DNA from: Amycolatopsis balhimycina FH 1894
Lineage (GTDB): Bacteria; Actinomycetota; Actinomycetes; Mycobacteriales; Pseudonocardiaceae
Direction: 5' to 3'
DNA: 64,000 nt
NCBI RefSeq assembly: GCF_000384295.1
Contig: NZ_KB913037.1
Coordinates: forward strand, 3,768,649-3,832,648
Shown: one piece after another, positions 1 to 8,755 of the stretch
How the letters are laid out: every line of letters begins with the position of its first letter
Position numbering within the stretch: the stretch's first letter is position 1
Program-made: the position numbers and the translations under genes
Notes under the pieces: generated by a model
Database searches by the model: none
Told to the model about the DNA's origin: nothing
The model's input: the letters and a program-made list of their open reading frames with translations, nothing else

Positions 1-64
1 TCGTGGCGGAAGCCACCACACGGAACGCACACAGAAACCGCCACCCCCAACGCAGCACACAACC

Positions 65-90
65 GCCGGCCGCGCACCAGTACGGCCGGC
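65..90 (-). terminator. Possible terminator downstream of manA
   Basis: GCCGGCC (65-71) pairs with GGCCGGC (84-90) around a 12-base loop, about 30 bases past the manA stop. There is no clear U-tract, so this is a stem-only candidate. Nothing else recognisable lies in bases 1-119, and no reading frame there could be assigned to a gene. Confidence 0.4.
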
Positions 91-119
91 CCGGCAGCTG
101 ATCGATCTGCCGCGGCTGG

Positions 120-1352
120 TCAGTCGCAGGTACCCGCCGTGGCGCGGAAGAGCTGGGAGCGCGCGCCGCCCCGGGCGCGGATCTTCACCGGCGGGTCCGC
201 CGCCGGCAGCCACACCGACTGGCCGCGGCGCAGCTCGACCTGCTCGCCGTCGTCCGCCGTCACCAGCAGGGCGCCCGCCGTGCACAGCAGGATCTGCGGG
301 CCCACGCTGTCCACGGAAATCTCGTCGTCCTGGCCCTCGGCCCACTCGACCCGCGACAGCTCGAACTCCGGCGCGTCCGTGCGGTACACCGCCATCCGGT
401 CACCGACGTCACCGCACTGCACCGGCATCTCGCCGCACGCGAAGTCCACCACCCGCAGCAGCTCCGGCACGTCCACGTGCTTCGGCGTCAGGCCGCAGCG
501 CAGGATGTTGTCCGAGTTCGCCAGGATCTCCACGGCGGTGCCGTGCAGGTACAGGTGCAGGTTGCCGGCCGGCAGGTAGATCGCCTCGCCCGCGCGCAGC
601 GTCAGGCGGTTCAGCAGCAGCGCCGCCAGCACGCCCGCGTCCCGCGGGTGTGCCTCGCCCAGCTCCAGGATCGTCCGGCACTCGGCCGCGAACTCGCCGT
701 GTTCCTGGACGTGCCGGATGCAGGCGTCCAGCACCTCCGGCAACAGGGCGTCCAGCGACGGCTGCGGCAGCGTGATCCACGTCGTGAACAGCGCCCGCAG
801 CCCCGACGGGTCCGGCTGCGCCTCGATCAGCCCGGTGTACTTCGCCAGCCCCGGCGTCTCGATCGCCTTGAGCAGCTTGACCGTGCGGTCCGGCGCCCGG
901 AACCCCGCCAGCGCGTGGAACTCCGTCAACGCGCAGACCAGCTCGGGCTTCGCCGTCGGGTCCGGGTAGTTGCGGTTCGACGCGTCCCGCGGGATGCCCA
1001 GCCGCTCCTCACGGGCGTGCCCCTCCGCCGCCTGCGCCGCCGACGGGTGCGCCTGCATCGACAGGGGCTCCTCCGCCGCGAGGATCTTCAGCAGGAACGG
1101 TAGCCGCCCACCCCACCGCGTCGCGCACCGCTCGCCGAGCTGCGTCACCGGGTCGGCGTCCACCAGTTCCAGCAGGCTCCGCTCGGTCCCGTCCGGGCCG
1201 ATGACGTGGGAAGGGTCACCCGGGTGGGCGCCCATCCACAGCTCGGCCTCGGGGTGCGGCGCGGGTACCGGACGGCCCAGCAGCTCGGGGATCGCCGTTC
1301 GCGATCCCCAGGCGTAGGGCCGCACCGCGTTGCGCAGCAGCTCCACTGTCAC
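120..1352 (-). CDS. manA: Mannose-6-phosphate isomerase, class I
   Basis: This 410-residue enzyme interconverts fructose-6-phosphate and mannose-6-phosphate. It supplies mannose-6-phosphate to the phosphomannomutase encoded nearby (2785-4140) for GDP-mannose, glycolipid and glycan synthesis in the cytoplasm. Family hallmarks are the N-terminal RPYAWGSRTAIPELLG segment, the metal-site segment MQAHPS, the KPELVCALTEFHALAGFR block, and a cupin core with YLPAGNLHLYLHG. The start is GTG, preceded by GGAG at 5-base spacing; a second GTG two codons in is also possible. Gene order with the SIS protein and manB matches the conserved actinobacterial mannose locus. Length is normal for the family. Confidence 0.95.
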   Translation of the reverse strand: MTVELLRNAVRPYAWGSRTAIPELLGRPVPAPHPEAELWMGAHPGDPSHVIGPDGTERSLLELVDADPVTQLGERCATRWGGRLPFLLKILAAEEPLSMQAHPSAAQAAEGHAREERLGIPRDASNRNYPDPTAKPELVCALTEFHALAGFRAPDRTVKLLKAIETPGLAKYTGLIEAQPDPSGLRALFTTWITLPQPSLDALLPEVLDACIRHVQEHGEFAAECRTILELGEAHPRDAGVLAALLLNRLTLRAGEAIYLPAGNLHLYLHGTAVEILANSDNILRCGLTPKHVDVPELLRVVDFACGEMPVQCGDVGDRMAVYRTDAPEFELSRVEWAEGQDDEISVDSVGPQILLCTAGALLVTADDGEQVELRRGQSVWLPAADPPVKIRARGGARSQLFRATAGTCD

Positions 1353-1400
1353 CTCAACTCCACTCCTTCGGCACCGGCCACGGCCGGTGCTCGGCGGGTC

Positions 1401-2495
1401 TCACGCCGTCGCGGGCGCGAAGCGACCCGCGCCGCCGATGCTGCCCGCCGCCAGCCCGAGATAGACCGCCGCCAGTTCGAACCGCAGTGCCAGCACCGCG
1501 GCCCGCACGATTTCGTCGGCCTCGATCTCCTCGGCAGGGGCGATGACGTCCGCACCCGGCAGCAGATCCTCGGCCTGGTAGCGCGCCGCGTCCGTCGCCG
1601 GACCGGTCCGCACCGAGAGGAGCAGCACCCGGGTGGGGATGTCACCAGAGGGATCGTCCGGATCGGCGAAGATGTCACGCTCCCGGCCCCCCGATTGCGC
1701 TGCCCGCCGCAATGCGGGGCGCGCCAGGGCCTGACGATAGTCCTCGACGTCGCACACCGTGGCCGCGTGGGCCGCGAACGCGTGCGCAGCGTGTTCGCCG
1801 ACGGCCACCGCGACCGGGTCCAGCCCCCACAGCAGCGGCACGTGGTCGGCGACCCGCAGGGCGAGCGCCTTGGCCGGGTTCTCGAACGAGTCCCGGGCCA
1901 GGTAGTCCTTCTCGGCTTCGAGGTCCAGCTGGTCGGCGAGCAACTCGACGTCGGAGATCAGCAGACCCAGCGCGTTGGCGGTGAGCAGCCCGGCGGCCAG
2001 GCCGCGCGGGAACGCCAGCTCCGGCGGCACCGGGATGCGCGGCGCCAGCAGCAGGCCCTTGCCCGCCACGGCGGCCGCCACCGGCCCTTCGGACGGCGCC
2101 GACAGCACCACCGATGCGCCGTAGCGCGCGGCGCGCTCCAGAGACGCGGCGAGCTCGCGGTCACCGGGGTCGTCGGTGTGCGCGAACACGACGTCGAGCG
2201 CGCCGATCCAGCTCGGCACCACCTCGGCGACGACCACCGGGACCGGGCACGACGGCGCGAGCAGGGCGGCCAGCAGCCGCGTGAGCGTACGGCTCACCCC
2301 CGGCCGGTCGATCAGCACGACGGCGCGCGGGCGGCCCATGTCGAGCCGCTCGGACAGCCCCAGCTCCGCGGCCAGCTCGGCGGCCGCCCGTACCTGGGCG
2401 CCGGCCATCGCGGCGGCACGGAGCAACCCCGCGCTGTCGGCCTCGGCCAGCCGCGCGGGATCGTCGAGCAGCGAGTCGTCAAGCACTGTCGGCAT
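1401..2495 (-). CDS. SIS-domain (TobH-like) sugar-phosphate isomerase family protein
   Basis: A 364-residue protein of the family that sits between manA and manB in actinobacteria (TobH-like, Rv3256c-type; bifunctional glucose/mannose-6-phosphate isomerase C-terminal family). The sequence shows a two-lobed SIS-like layout: PRAVVLIDRPG near residue 55 and a second half with DIFADPDDPSGD and repeated alpha/beta elements. ATG at 2495 was chosen because it opens the conserved MPTVLDDSLL terminus. It overlaps the end of the upstream Trm112-like gene by 17 bases, which implies coupled translation. Catalysis is not shown by the sequence. Many homologues have no proven activity, so a regulatory or accessory role in mannose metabolism is equally possible. 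Confidence 0.8.
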   Translation of the reverse strand: MPTVLDDSLLDDPARLAEADSAGLLRAAAMAGAQVRAAAELAAELGLSERLDMGRPRAVVLIDRPGVSRTLTRLLAALLAPSCPVPVVVAEVVPSWIGALDVVFAHTDDPGDRELAASLERAARYGASVVLSAPSEGPVAAAVAGKGLLLAPRIPVPPELAFPRGLAAGLLTANALGLLISDVELLADQLDLEAEKDYLARDSFENPAKALALRVADHVPLLWGLDPVAVAVGEHAAHAFAAHAATVCDVEDYRQALARPALRRAAQSGGRERDIFADPDDPSGDIPTRVLLLSVRTGPATDAARYQAEDLLPGADVIAPAEEIEADEIVRAAVLALRFELAAVYLGLAAGSIGGAGRFAPATA

Positions 2496-2700
2496 CGGTT
2501 TTTCCGTGGTCCCCGGGCAACGTCGCCTCGTCGAGGAGCAGCACCGGGATCCCATCACGGACGGGGTACACGCGACCACATTCGGTGCAGGTCAAGGCGT
2601 CGGCCTCGGGGTCGTCCGGCGCGCCCGGCCGAAGGGGGGCGTGATCGGGCGACGGGCACGCCAAGATCTCGAGGAGCTGGGCGTCGAGCGTGAAGGCCAT
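2479..2700 (-). CDS. Trm112-like small zinc-ribbon-type protein
   Basis: A 73-residue protein of the Trm112/UPF0434 family. It starts with the typical LLEILACPSPDHAPL segment, has a CTECGRVYPVRDGIPVLLLDEA core, and ends with an acidic tail. The family usually has four metal-binding cysteines; here only one (ACPS) plus the CxxC pair (CTEC) are visible, so metal binding may be incomplete. ATG at 2700 follows GGAGG at 4-base spacing. The 3' end overlaps the next gene. Trm112 proteins often act as small partners of methyltransferases; what this one partners is unknown. Its place inside a mannose operon is the usual actinobacterial one. Confidence 0.8.
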   Translation of the reverse strand: MAFTLDAQLLEILACPSPDHAPLRPGAPDDPEADALTCTECGRVYPVRDGIPVLLLDEATLPGDHGKTDADSA

Positions 2701-2784
2701 GGTTCCTCCATACCACGCGGCGAGGTGTGATGAAGGGCACTTCAGGACACAGTTCGTCCTGGCCGCCCCTCATCGGTGGACGGG

Positions 2785-4140
2785 TCAGCTGCGGATGAGC
2801 GCGAGTACTTCGTCCACCAGCCCTCGCACGGCGTCGGTGTTCGCGGCCTCGACGTTCAGCCGGAGCAGTGGTTCGGTGTTCGACGGGCGCAGGTTGAACC
2901 AGGCGCCGCCCGGCAGCTGCACGGTGAGGCCGTCCAGCTCGTCGATCTCGACGCCGGTACGGGCACCGAAGGCGTCCTTGACGGCCATCATCTTCGCGAC
3001 CTGGTCGTCGACTGTGGAGTTGATCTCACCCGAAGCCGCATAGCGCGAGTACGCGCTGGTCAGCTCCGACAGCGGGCCGTTCTGCTCGCCGAGCGCGGCG
3101 AGGACGTGCAGCGCCGCCAGCATGCCGGTGTCGGCACGCCAGAAGTCGCGGAAGTAGTAGTGCGCGGAGTGCTCGCCGCCGAAGATGGCGCCGGTGCGGG
3201 CCATCTCGGCCTTGATGAACGAGTGGCCGACGCGGGTGCGGACCGGCTTGCCGCCGTGCTCGGAGACGATCTCCGGCACACCCTTGGACGTGATCAGGTT
3301 GTGGATGATCGTGCCGCCGGGGTCCTTCGCCAGCTCGCGGACGGCGACCAGCGCGGTGATCGCGCTCGGCGAAACCGGCTCGCCGCGCTCGTCGACGATG
3401 AAGCAGCGGTCGGCGTCGCCGTCGAAGGCGACCCCGGCGTCCGCGCCGACCTCGCGCACCTTCGCCTGCAGGTCGACGATGTTCGCCGGGTCGAGCGGGT
3501 TGGCCTCGTGGTTCGGGAAGCTGCCGTCGAGCTCGAAGTACATCGGCACGACCTCGATCGGAAGCCCGGCGAACACGGTCGGAACCGTGTGCCCGCCCAT
3601 GCCGTTGCCGGCGTCGACGACGATCTTCAGCGGACGGCTGCCGGACAGGTCGACGAGGTTGTTCAGGTAGGCCGCGTAGCCGGCGAGGACGTCCCGCTCG
3701 GTCACCGAGCCGCGCTGGCCCTCGAACCCGGGCACGCCCTGCTCGACGGTGTCGCGGATCTCGGCGAGCCCGGTGTCCTGGCCGACCGGGGACGCGCCGG
3801 CGCGGCACAGCTTGATGCCGTTGTACTTGGCCGGGTTGTGGCTGGCGGTGAACATCGCGCCCGGCATGTTCAGCGAGCCCGACGCGAAGTACAGCTGGTC
3901 GGTGCTGGCCAGCCCGATGCTCACGACGTCGAGGCCCTGCGAGGTGACGCCCTCGGCGAACGCCGCGGACAGGGCCGGCGACGAGTCGCGCATGTCGTGG
4001 CCGATCACCACCGACGGCGCCTCCGGCTTGATGAGCAGGGCGAACGCCGCGCCGAAGTCGCGGACGAGGTCCGCATCGAGCTGCTCGCCGACCACGCCGC
4101 GAATGTCGTAGGCCTTAACGATGCTCGAAAGGTCTGGCAC
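2785..4140 (-). CDS. manB: Phosphomannomutase/phosphoglucomutase
   Basis: A 451-residue alpha-D-phosphohexomutase converting mannose-6-phosphate to mannose-1-phosphate. All four family signatures are present: the phospho-serine loop TASHNP with Ser at about 100, the Mg-binding loop DGDADR at about 240-245, the sugar-binding loop GGEHSAH, and the phosphate-binding loop RPSNTEP near the C-terminus. The start is GTG with GGGAG five bases upstream. It is the first gene of the coupled mannose set (Trm112-like, SIS and manA follow). With ManA it provides GDP-mannose precursors for phosphatidylinositol mannosides and other mannosylated envelope components (family knowledge). Confidence 0.95.
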   Translation of the reverse strand: MPDLSSIVKAYDIRGVVGEQLDADLVRDFGAAFALLIKPEAPSVVIGHDMRDSSPALSAAFAEGVTSQGLDVVSIGLASTDQLYFASGSLNMPGAMFTASHNPAKYNGIKLCRAGASPVGQDTGLAEIRDTVEQGVPGFEGQRGSVTERDVLAGYAAYLNNLVDLSGSRPLKIVVDAGNGMGGHTVPTVFAGLPIEVVPMYFELDGSFPNHEANPLDPANIVDLQAKVREVGADAGVAFDGDADRCFIVDERGEPVSPSAITALVAVRELAKDPGGTIIHNLITSKGVPEIVSEHGGKPVRTRVGHSFIKAEMARTGAIFGGEHSAHYYFRDFWRADTGMLAALHVLAALGEQNGPLSELTSAYSRYAASGEINSTVDDQVAKMMAVKDAFGARTGVEIDELDGLTVQLPGGAWFNLRPSNTEPLLRLNVEAANTDAVRGLVDEVLALIRS

Positions 4141-4219
4141 GCCGTCTCCCGCGAATAGTCGTCCTGGCGCCCGCTGCGCCGCGCGGAAAGCCTACCGGCG
4201 GTGTGAGCGGGTTACGCGT

Positions 4220-4573
4220 TCAGGCGCGGCCCGGCAGCACCCGCAGGTGGCCGCGGCGCCCGGACGGGCCCTCCGGCTCGGGAGCGGGCGCGGGTTTCCC
4301 GGGGCGGCCGGCCTCGCGTACGGCCTCGGCCAGCGCGGTCAGCTCGTCGGCCGACGGGTCCGGTGCGGCGAAGGCGCCTTCGTGCCGGACGACTTCCCAG
4401 CCCTTGGGGACGGTCAGCCGCAGCGCGTGTGCTTCGCAGAGGTCGTACGAATGCGGCTCGGAGGCGGTGGCCAGCGGGCCGACGACGGCGGTGGAGTCAC
4501 TGTAGGCATACGTCAGCGTGGCCACTGCTGGCTCGAGACAGCCAGTACGCGAACACTTCCGTACGCTCCGCAC
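4220..4573 (-). CDS. DUF3499 family conserved actinobacterial protein
   Basis: About 117 residues. The N-terminus RSVRKCSRTGC, then AVATLTYAYSDSTAVVGPL and YDLCEAHALRLTVPKGWEVVRH, are typical of DUF3499 (Rv3258c-type). Cys6, Cys11 and the CEAH motif could form a small metal site (inference). The GTG at 4573 is preferred because it starts the conserved segment. An upstream in-frame GTG at 4618 would add 15 residues with no family-like sequence. The gene is divergent from the zincin-like gene at 4653, and both belong to the same conserved mycobacterial-type neighbourhood. Function unknown. The C-terminal 40 residues are Pro/Gly/Arg-rich and probably disordered. Confidence 0.8.
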   Translation of the reverse strand: MRSVRKCSRTGCLEPAVATLTYAYSDSTAVVGPLATASEPHSYDLCEAHALRLTVPKGWEVVRHEGAFAAPDPSADELTALAEAVREAGRPGKPAPAPEPEGPSGRRGHLRVLPGRA

Positions 4574-4652
4574 GAGTCGAAACGATAGCGCGTCGCCGCA
4601 AGGTCGGAGGAGCGACACGCGCTGCGACCCGCCGACCGCATAGACTTCCGGA

Positions 4653-5117
4653 GTGGCGACGGCTCGTGATTACCGACAGCGGCGGCGCTCGCGACGGGAC
4701 CGGCACGGCCGGGGCCTGCGCGGGACGCTGTATCCGGCGACCCTGCCCGCCGCCGCGAGCCGCGCGGAACGGTTCGACGCCCTGGTGCTCGACGCGCTGG
4801 AGCCGATCGAGGCCCGCTGGCGCCACGAGCTGACGAAGCTCGACGTGGCGGTCGACGACGTGCCGGAGGTCCGCGAAAACGGCAACACCCCGGCGGACGG
4901 TGTCCTGCACGACGGCGCGGTGCCGCTGTCGCGGCTGGTCCCCGCGGGCGTCGACCGCACGGGCCTGCCGACGCGGGCCCGGATCGTCCTCTACCGGCGG
5001 CCGCTGGAGGCGCGGGCGAAGGACCCGTCGGAGCTGGCCGAACTGGTGCACGACGTGCTGGTGGAGCAGGTCGCGGGCTACCTCGGCGTGGAACCGGACG
5101 TCATCGAAGGCGAGTAG
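4653..5117 (+). CDS. Zincin-like (metallopeptidase-family) protein lacking HExxH
   Basis: A 154-residue protein of the actinobacterial metallopeptidase family found next to DUF3499 (Rv3259-type). The N-terminus is very basic (RQRRRSRRDRHGRG), followed by LRGTLYPATLPA, the RARIVLYRRPLE block, and the segment that should carry the protease helix, LVHDVLVEQVAGYLG. No HExxH is visible there: the glutamate-histidine pattern is replaced by EQVAG, so it is probably not an active zinc protease. The start is GTG with a -10-like TAGACT (4641-4646) six bases upstream and no ribosome binding site, which fits a leaderless mRNA. It converges on the glycosyltransferase gene. Confidence 0.7.
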   Translation: MATARDYRQRRRSRRDRHGRGLRGTLYPATLPAAASRAERFDALVLDALEPIEARWRHELTKLDVAVDDVPEVRENGNTPADGVLHDGAVPLSRLVPAGVDRTGLPTRARIVLYRRPLEARAKDPSELAELVHDVLVEQVAGYLGVEPDVIEGE

Positions 5118-5130
5118 CGCGACCGGATGT

Positions 5131-5179
5131 CGTGAACGACTCGTTCATGACATCCGACGACATGAACGAGTCGTTCATG
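5131..5179. terminator. Palindromic intergenic element, family member A (bidirectional terminator)
   Basis: Two perfect 17-base inverted arms (5133-5149 and 5161-5177) flank an 11-base loop, and the outer bases can add a wobble and a C-G pair. The element fills the gap between two convergent genes, whose stops are at 5117 and 5185. Each arm carries the word CGTGAAC-GAC-TCG-TTC, which aligns with the palindromes at 25297 and 30888. Confidence 0.75.
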
Positions 5180-5184
5180 GCGGT

Positions 5185-8100
5185 TCAGGGGCGCCGCCGG
5201 GCCGGGACCGCCGTCAGGAGCGTGAACAGCACCGCCGCCAGCTGGGCCAGCAGCAGCAGGTTCCGTTCCGTGCCCGGGTACTCGACCGTCACCTCCGACG
5301 ACGTCGGCGGCACCGACACCGCCACCTGGTGGCCCCACGCCGGCACGATCGGCACGCTCTTGCCGCCCACCGAAGCCTTCCAGCCCGCCTCCTGCTCCGC
5401 GGCCAGCACCAGCAGCCGCCCGGTGGGGCCGTCCGACACGCGCACCCGGACGTCCGGCAGGCTCGCCCGCACCGGTGCCACGCCCGGCGCGTTGCCCGGC
5501 GCGCCGCCGCCCGTGACCGCCGCCTTCGCCTGCTCCGGCGAGATCAAGATCACCTGACCGGCCGGGGGCAGCAGGCGCAGCACGCCGCGGCCGTCCGACG
5601 TCGGGGCGGCCACCGAAACCATGTCCTTCGCGAGCGGCAGGTACACCTGCGGGTCGACGCCCGGCGGCAGCACCACGTACTGCACGCCGGCCACGGCGGC
5701 CGAAGCGAACCCGCGCTGGACGGCCGCCGCGTCACCCTGGCCGAGGTCCCGGCGCCACGAAGCCAGCCGGGTGGGCGTTCCGGGCGTCGGGGCCAGCTCG
5801 TCGTCGCCGTAGTGGGGCAGGCGGCCCCCGGACTGGCGGGTCGCGTCGGGTGCCAGGTCGAGCACCGACCGGCCGGACGCGGCCAGCTCGGCCGCCACCT
5901 CCGGCGCGAGCGAAGGCCGGTCACCCGCGCGAAGAGGTCCCTGGGAGCCGACGACCACCGCACCGGCCGCCAAGGCGAGGAACACCACGACCCCGGCGAC
6001 CGCGAACACCTTCGGCAGCCACGTCGCCGGGATCCCGGCCGAGCCGCCGCGGTGCCACGAACCCAGCACGACCCACAGCAGCCCCGCGCCGACGATCAGC
6101 AGCGGCACGCCCGCGTAGCCGTGCGCCGCGGTGCCGCCCTGCATCGGCGTCGCGGTCACCAGCCGCACCAGGACCAGCCCGCCCGCGCCCAGCGCGGCCA
6201 GCGCGAGCCCGCCCGCGGCGAGTTTCGTCGGCCGCACGACCAGCGCCACCAGCGCCGCGGCGATCACGGCCACCCCGATCGGCCAGGCGCCCGGCCCGCC
6301 CGGGTCGAGCCCGGCCAGATCGGTGCCGGAAACCGCCGAAGCCGCGCCGCCCAGGCCCTGCACCAGCAGTTCCGGGTGCCGCAGCAGCACGGTCGGCCAC
6401 GGCAGCACCAGCGCCAGTGGCAGCAGCACCACGATGCCGACCGACGCGATCCGCCGCGCCAGCCCGGTCGGCGCGGGCAGCACGACGAAGCCGATCAGCA
6501 GCCCGGCCAGCGCGAGGCCGTGCGCGAGCGGGGAGAACGCGCCGAGCAGCGCGACGCCGAACGCCGACAGCGCGGACACGTGCAGCCAGCGCGTGTCCGC
6601 GTGCGTGAGCAGCCCGGCGATACCCGCGGCCACCAGCGGCAGCACGAGGTGCACCACGACGACGTCGAGGCGGCCCTGGGCCACCCCGGCGGTCGCGGCC
6701 GGCAGCAGCGCGTAGGTCGCGGCGACGACAGCGCGTACCCAGCGACGCACGCGAAGCCGCCGCGTCGCCGCATACGCGCTCAGCGCGGAGAGGGGAATGT
6801 CGCCGAGGAGCAGCACGGCGACCAGCGCCGCCGGACCGCCGATCGGGGCGAACGCCGCGCCGAGCGTGCCGAGCACCGGCAGCGTCGCCGACGCGGGGGC
6901 GCCGGTGCCGCCCGCGATCGCGTGCCACGGCGTGAGGTAGGACGACCAGATCTCCCCCAGCCCGCCGACGGGGAGCAGCTTGCCGCCGAAGAGGTCGAGG
7001 CCGAGCCGGGCCCGGTTGACGACCAGCCCGAGCGCGGTCATCACGACGAGCAGCACCACCGGCGGCGCGAAGATCGTGGCCGCGAGCACGCGACGGCGGT
7101 TCACCTCGACGAAGACGAGTTCGGGCTCCGGCGCCGCTTCGGGCTCTCCGGCTTCGAGCGTCTCTTCGGCAACCGGTGCCGGGGTTTCCGGCAGCGCGAC
7201 GGCGACGAGCGTGCCCGGCCGGCGCAGCCCGGACCCGCGTGAGCTGAGCCCGCGCAGGGCGCCCGCGGGCAGCGCGTCCGGCCCGACGGGACGGTTCTCG
7301 CGGGCATCGAGCGCCTCCGGCGTCACCCACGCCGATTCGGTTTCGACGGTCTCGGGCACCCGGCCGAGCGCGACGTCGTTCTCGACGCCGCGGCGCACCA
7401 GGCCGATGACGCCGGCGCGGACGGCGTTGCGCAACCGCGTCCAGCGGCCGGTGAAGAGCCCGCGAACCGTGCCCGGCCGCGGATTCCGCCGTCGATGGGC
7501 CCGCGCGGCACGCAATCGGCCGCGTCCACTGAGGAGGTACGCGGCGGCGGCGAACTCGGCCCGCGCTTCCCCGGTGCGGCGCAGCAGGACGAAGGCCAGC
7601 GCGCGCAGCACCGACAGGAGCGGGAGCCGGATCATGCCCAGCCAGAAGGAAAACGGCGAGCAGTTCACCAGGAACACCCGCAGCCCGTGGGCGCGGTTCG
7701 CGGTGGGCAGGGGCCCGGCGACCGCGTCCGCCGTCCGGCGACCGGTGGTGAGGGCACGCGCGTGCCGCACCCGCGCGGCCGGCACGGACAGGACGATGCC
7801 GCCGGCGGCGTTCGCGCGCCAGCCGAAGTCGAGATCTTCGCGCAGCAACGGGAAATCCGGGTCGAACCCGCCGAGGGCGTCCCAGGTGTCGCGGCGCACG
7901 AGCGAGCCCGCGCTGGGTACGGCGAGCACCTTCAGCGGGTCCTCCCCGGTCGCGGCGACCTGCTGGCGGTGTCCCGAGGCGTCGGTGGACAGGCCGGCTT
8001 CGACGATCAGCCGCGGATCCGTCCAGTCGAGCCCGAGCGCGCCGAGCACGGTCGCCGACGGCGTCTTGGTGGCGACGTCCAGCAGTTCCGCGAGGCAGTC

Positions 8101-8463
8101 CGGCTCGGGCGCGCAGTCGTCGTGCAGCAGCCACAGCCACGAACCCGGGTCGTCGCCCCACCGCTCGGCGGCGTGCTCGACGGCTTCGGCGACCGCGGCG
8201 GCGAAGCCGGCATCACTCGAAAGCGTGACAACACCGGAAAGCACGGGGGCCGAGCCGGGACCGGGATCCTCGGCCGCTTCGGCGAGCAGCCGCGGGGTCG
8301 CGTCGGTGGAACCGGTGTCCACGGCGAGGACGTGCCGGGGCCGGACAGTGCTGCGGCGCAACGCGGAAAGCGCCAGCGGCAGCCAGTTTTCGCCGTTGTG
8401 ACAGACCACAATGGCCAGAACGGGGGCGGTGCGCAGGGCGGGCGGCGCGGCGGTGCGGGGCAA
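5185..8463 (-). CDS. Large membrane-bound family 2 glycosyltransferase
   Basis: A 1092-residue fusion. Residues of roughly 15-290 form a GT-A family 2 catalytic domain: APVLAIVVCHNG, the nucleotide-binding DTGSTD at about 49-54, the metal-binding LLHDDCAPEP at about 113-122, and LREDLDFGWRA as the likely acceptor/catalytic segment. From about 460 onward there are many hydrophobic membrane helices, ending in an extracytoplasmic domain and a final TM with a basic tail. The start is TTG with AGGAG six bases upstream. Its place beside whiB and the mannose genes suggests transfer of a sugar to a cell-envelope polymer or lipid; donor and acceptor cannot be read from sequence. It ends at a palindromic terminator. 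Confidence 0.85.
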   Translation of the reverse strand: MPRTAAPPALRTAPVLAIVVCHNGENWLPLALSALRRSTVRPRHVLAVDTGSTDATPRLLAEAAEDPGPGSAPVLSGVVTLSSDAGFAAAVAEAVEHAAERWGDDPGSWLWLLHDDCAPEPDCLAELLDVATKTPSATVLGALGLDWTDPRLIVEAGLSTDASGHRQQVAATGEDPLKVLAVPSAGSLVRRDTWDALGGFDPDFPLLREDLDFGWRANAAGGIVLSVPAARVRHARALTTGRRTADAVAGPLPTANRAHGLRVFLVNCSPFSFWLGMIRLPLLSVLRALAFVLLRRTGEARAEFAAAAYLLSGRGRLRAARAHRRRNPRPGTVRGLFTGRWTRLRNAVRAGVIGLVRRGVENDVALGRVPETVETESAWVTPEALDARENRPVGPDALPAGALRGLSSRGSGLRRPGTLVAVALPETPAPVAEETLEAGEPEAAPEPELVFVEVNRRRVLAATIFAPPVVLLVVMTALGLVVNRARLGLDLFGGKLLPVGGLGEIWSSYLTPWHAIAGGTGAPASATLPVLGTLGAAFAPIGGPAALVAVLLLGDIPLSALSAYAATRRLRVRRWVRAVVAATYALLPAATAGVAQGRLDVVVVHLVLPLVAAGIAGLLTHADTRWLHVSALSAFGVALLGAFSPLAHGLALAGLLIGFVVLPAPTGLARRIASVGIVVLLPLALVLPWPTVLLRHPELLVQGLGGAASAVSGTDLAGLDPGGPGAWPIGVAVIAAALVALVVRPTKLAAGGLALAALGAGGLVLVRLVTATPMQGGTAAHGYAGVPLLIVGAGLLWVVLGSWHRGGSAGIPATWLPKVFAVAGVVVFLALAAGAVVVGSQGPLRAGDRPSLAPEVAAELAASGRSVLDLAPDATRQSGGRLPHYGDDELAPTPGTPTRLASWRRDLGQGDAAAVQRGFASAAVAGVQYVVLPPGVDPQVYLPLAKDMVSVAAPTSDGRGVLRLLPPAGQVILISPEQAKAAVTGGGAPGNAPGVAPVRASLPDVRVRVSDGPTGRLLVLAAEQEAGWKASVGGKSVPIVPAWGHQVAVSVPPTSSEVTVEYPGTERNLLLLAQLAAVLFTLLTAVPARRRP

Positions 8464-8659
8464 CGAACGCTCCTGATCAGGCGGCAGTCGGTGCGGCCAC
8501 CCTACGGCCCCGGTCCGTCACCCGATGGTGAACCCACGCCGAGACTTCCCCAAAGGGAGATCGCCGGCGACGCAAGCATCACCGGCGATTTCCGCAGTTC
8601 CACTGTGCGGACGCGACGTAGACACGAGTTCAACGCGGACTCGACCACGCGCGGGGGTC

Positions 8660-8703
8660 CGGGGGCTTGCCCCCGGGCGGGGTCTGGGGGTTGCACCCCC
8701 AGA
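8660..8703. repeat. Tandem GC-rich hairpins
   Basis: Hairpin one is CGGGGG (8660-8665) with CCCCCG (8670-8675). Hairpin two is a perfect 9-base stem, 8683-8691 with 8695-8703, around a TGC loop. They lie in the 290-base gap between the glycosyltransferase start and the whiB stop. The G-run/C-run style is typical of dispersed actinomycete repeats. The remaining gap (8464-8659) shows no gene. Confidence 0.6.
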
Positions 8704-8726
8704 AGACGCTGAAACGAGCGAGCATG

Positions 8727-8745
8727 GTTCGCGCGTTCCGCGAAC
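8727..8745 (-). terminator. Likely terminator of the whiB gene
   Basis: A 7-base stem, GTTCGCG (8727-8733) with CGCGAAC (8739-8745), starts 11 bases beyond the whiB stop on the minus strand. The hairpins at 8660-8703 follow it and may reinforce termination before the glycosyltransferase gene. There is no strong U-tract. Confidence 0.5.
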
Positions 8746-8755
8746 ACACCTCTCC

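Noticed and set aside
4900..7242. A 780-codon plus-strand frame over the glycosyltransferase gene
   Set aside because: Arg/His/Gln-rich translation without motifs, opposite a well-supported GT2 gene with a good ribosome binding site.
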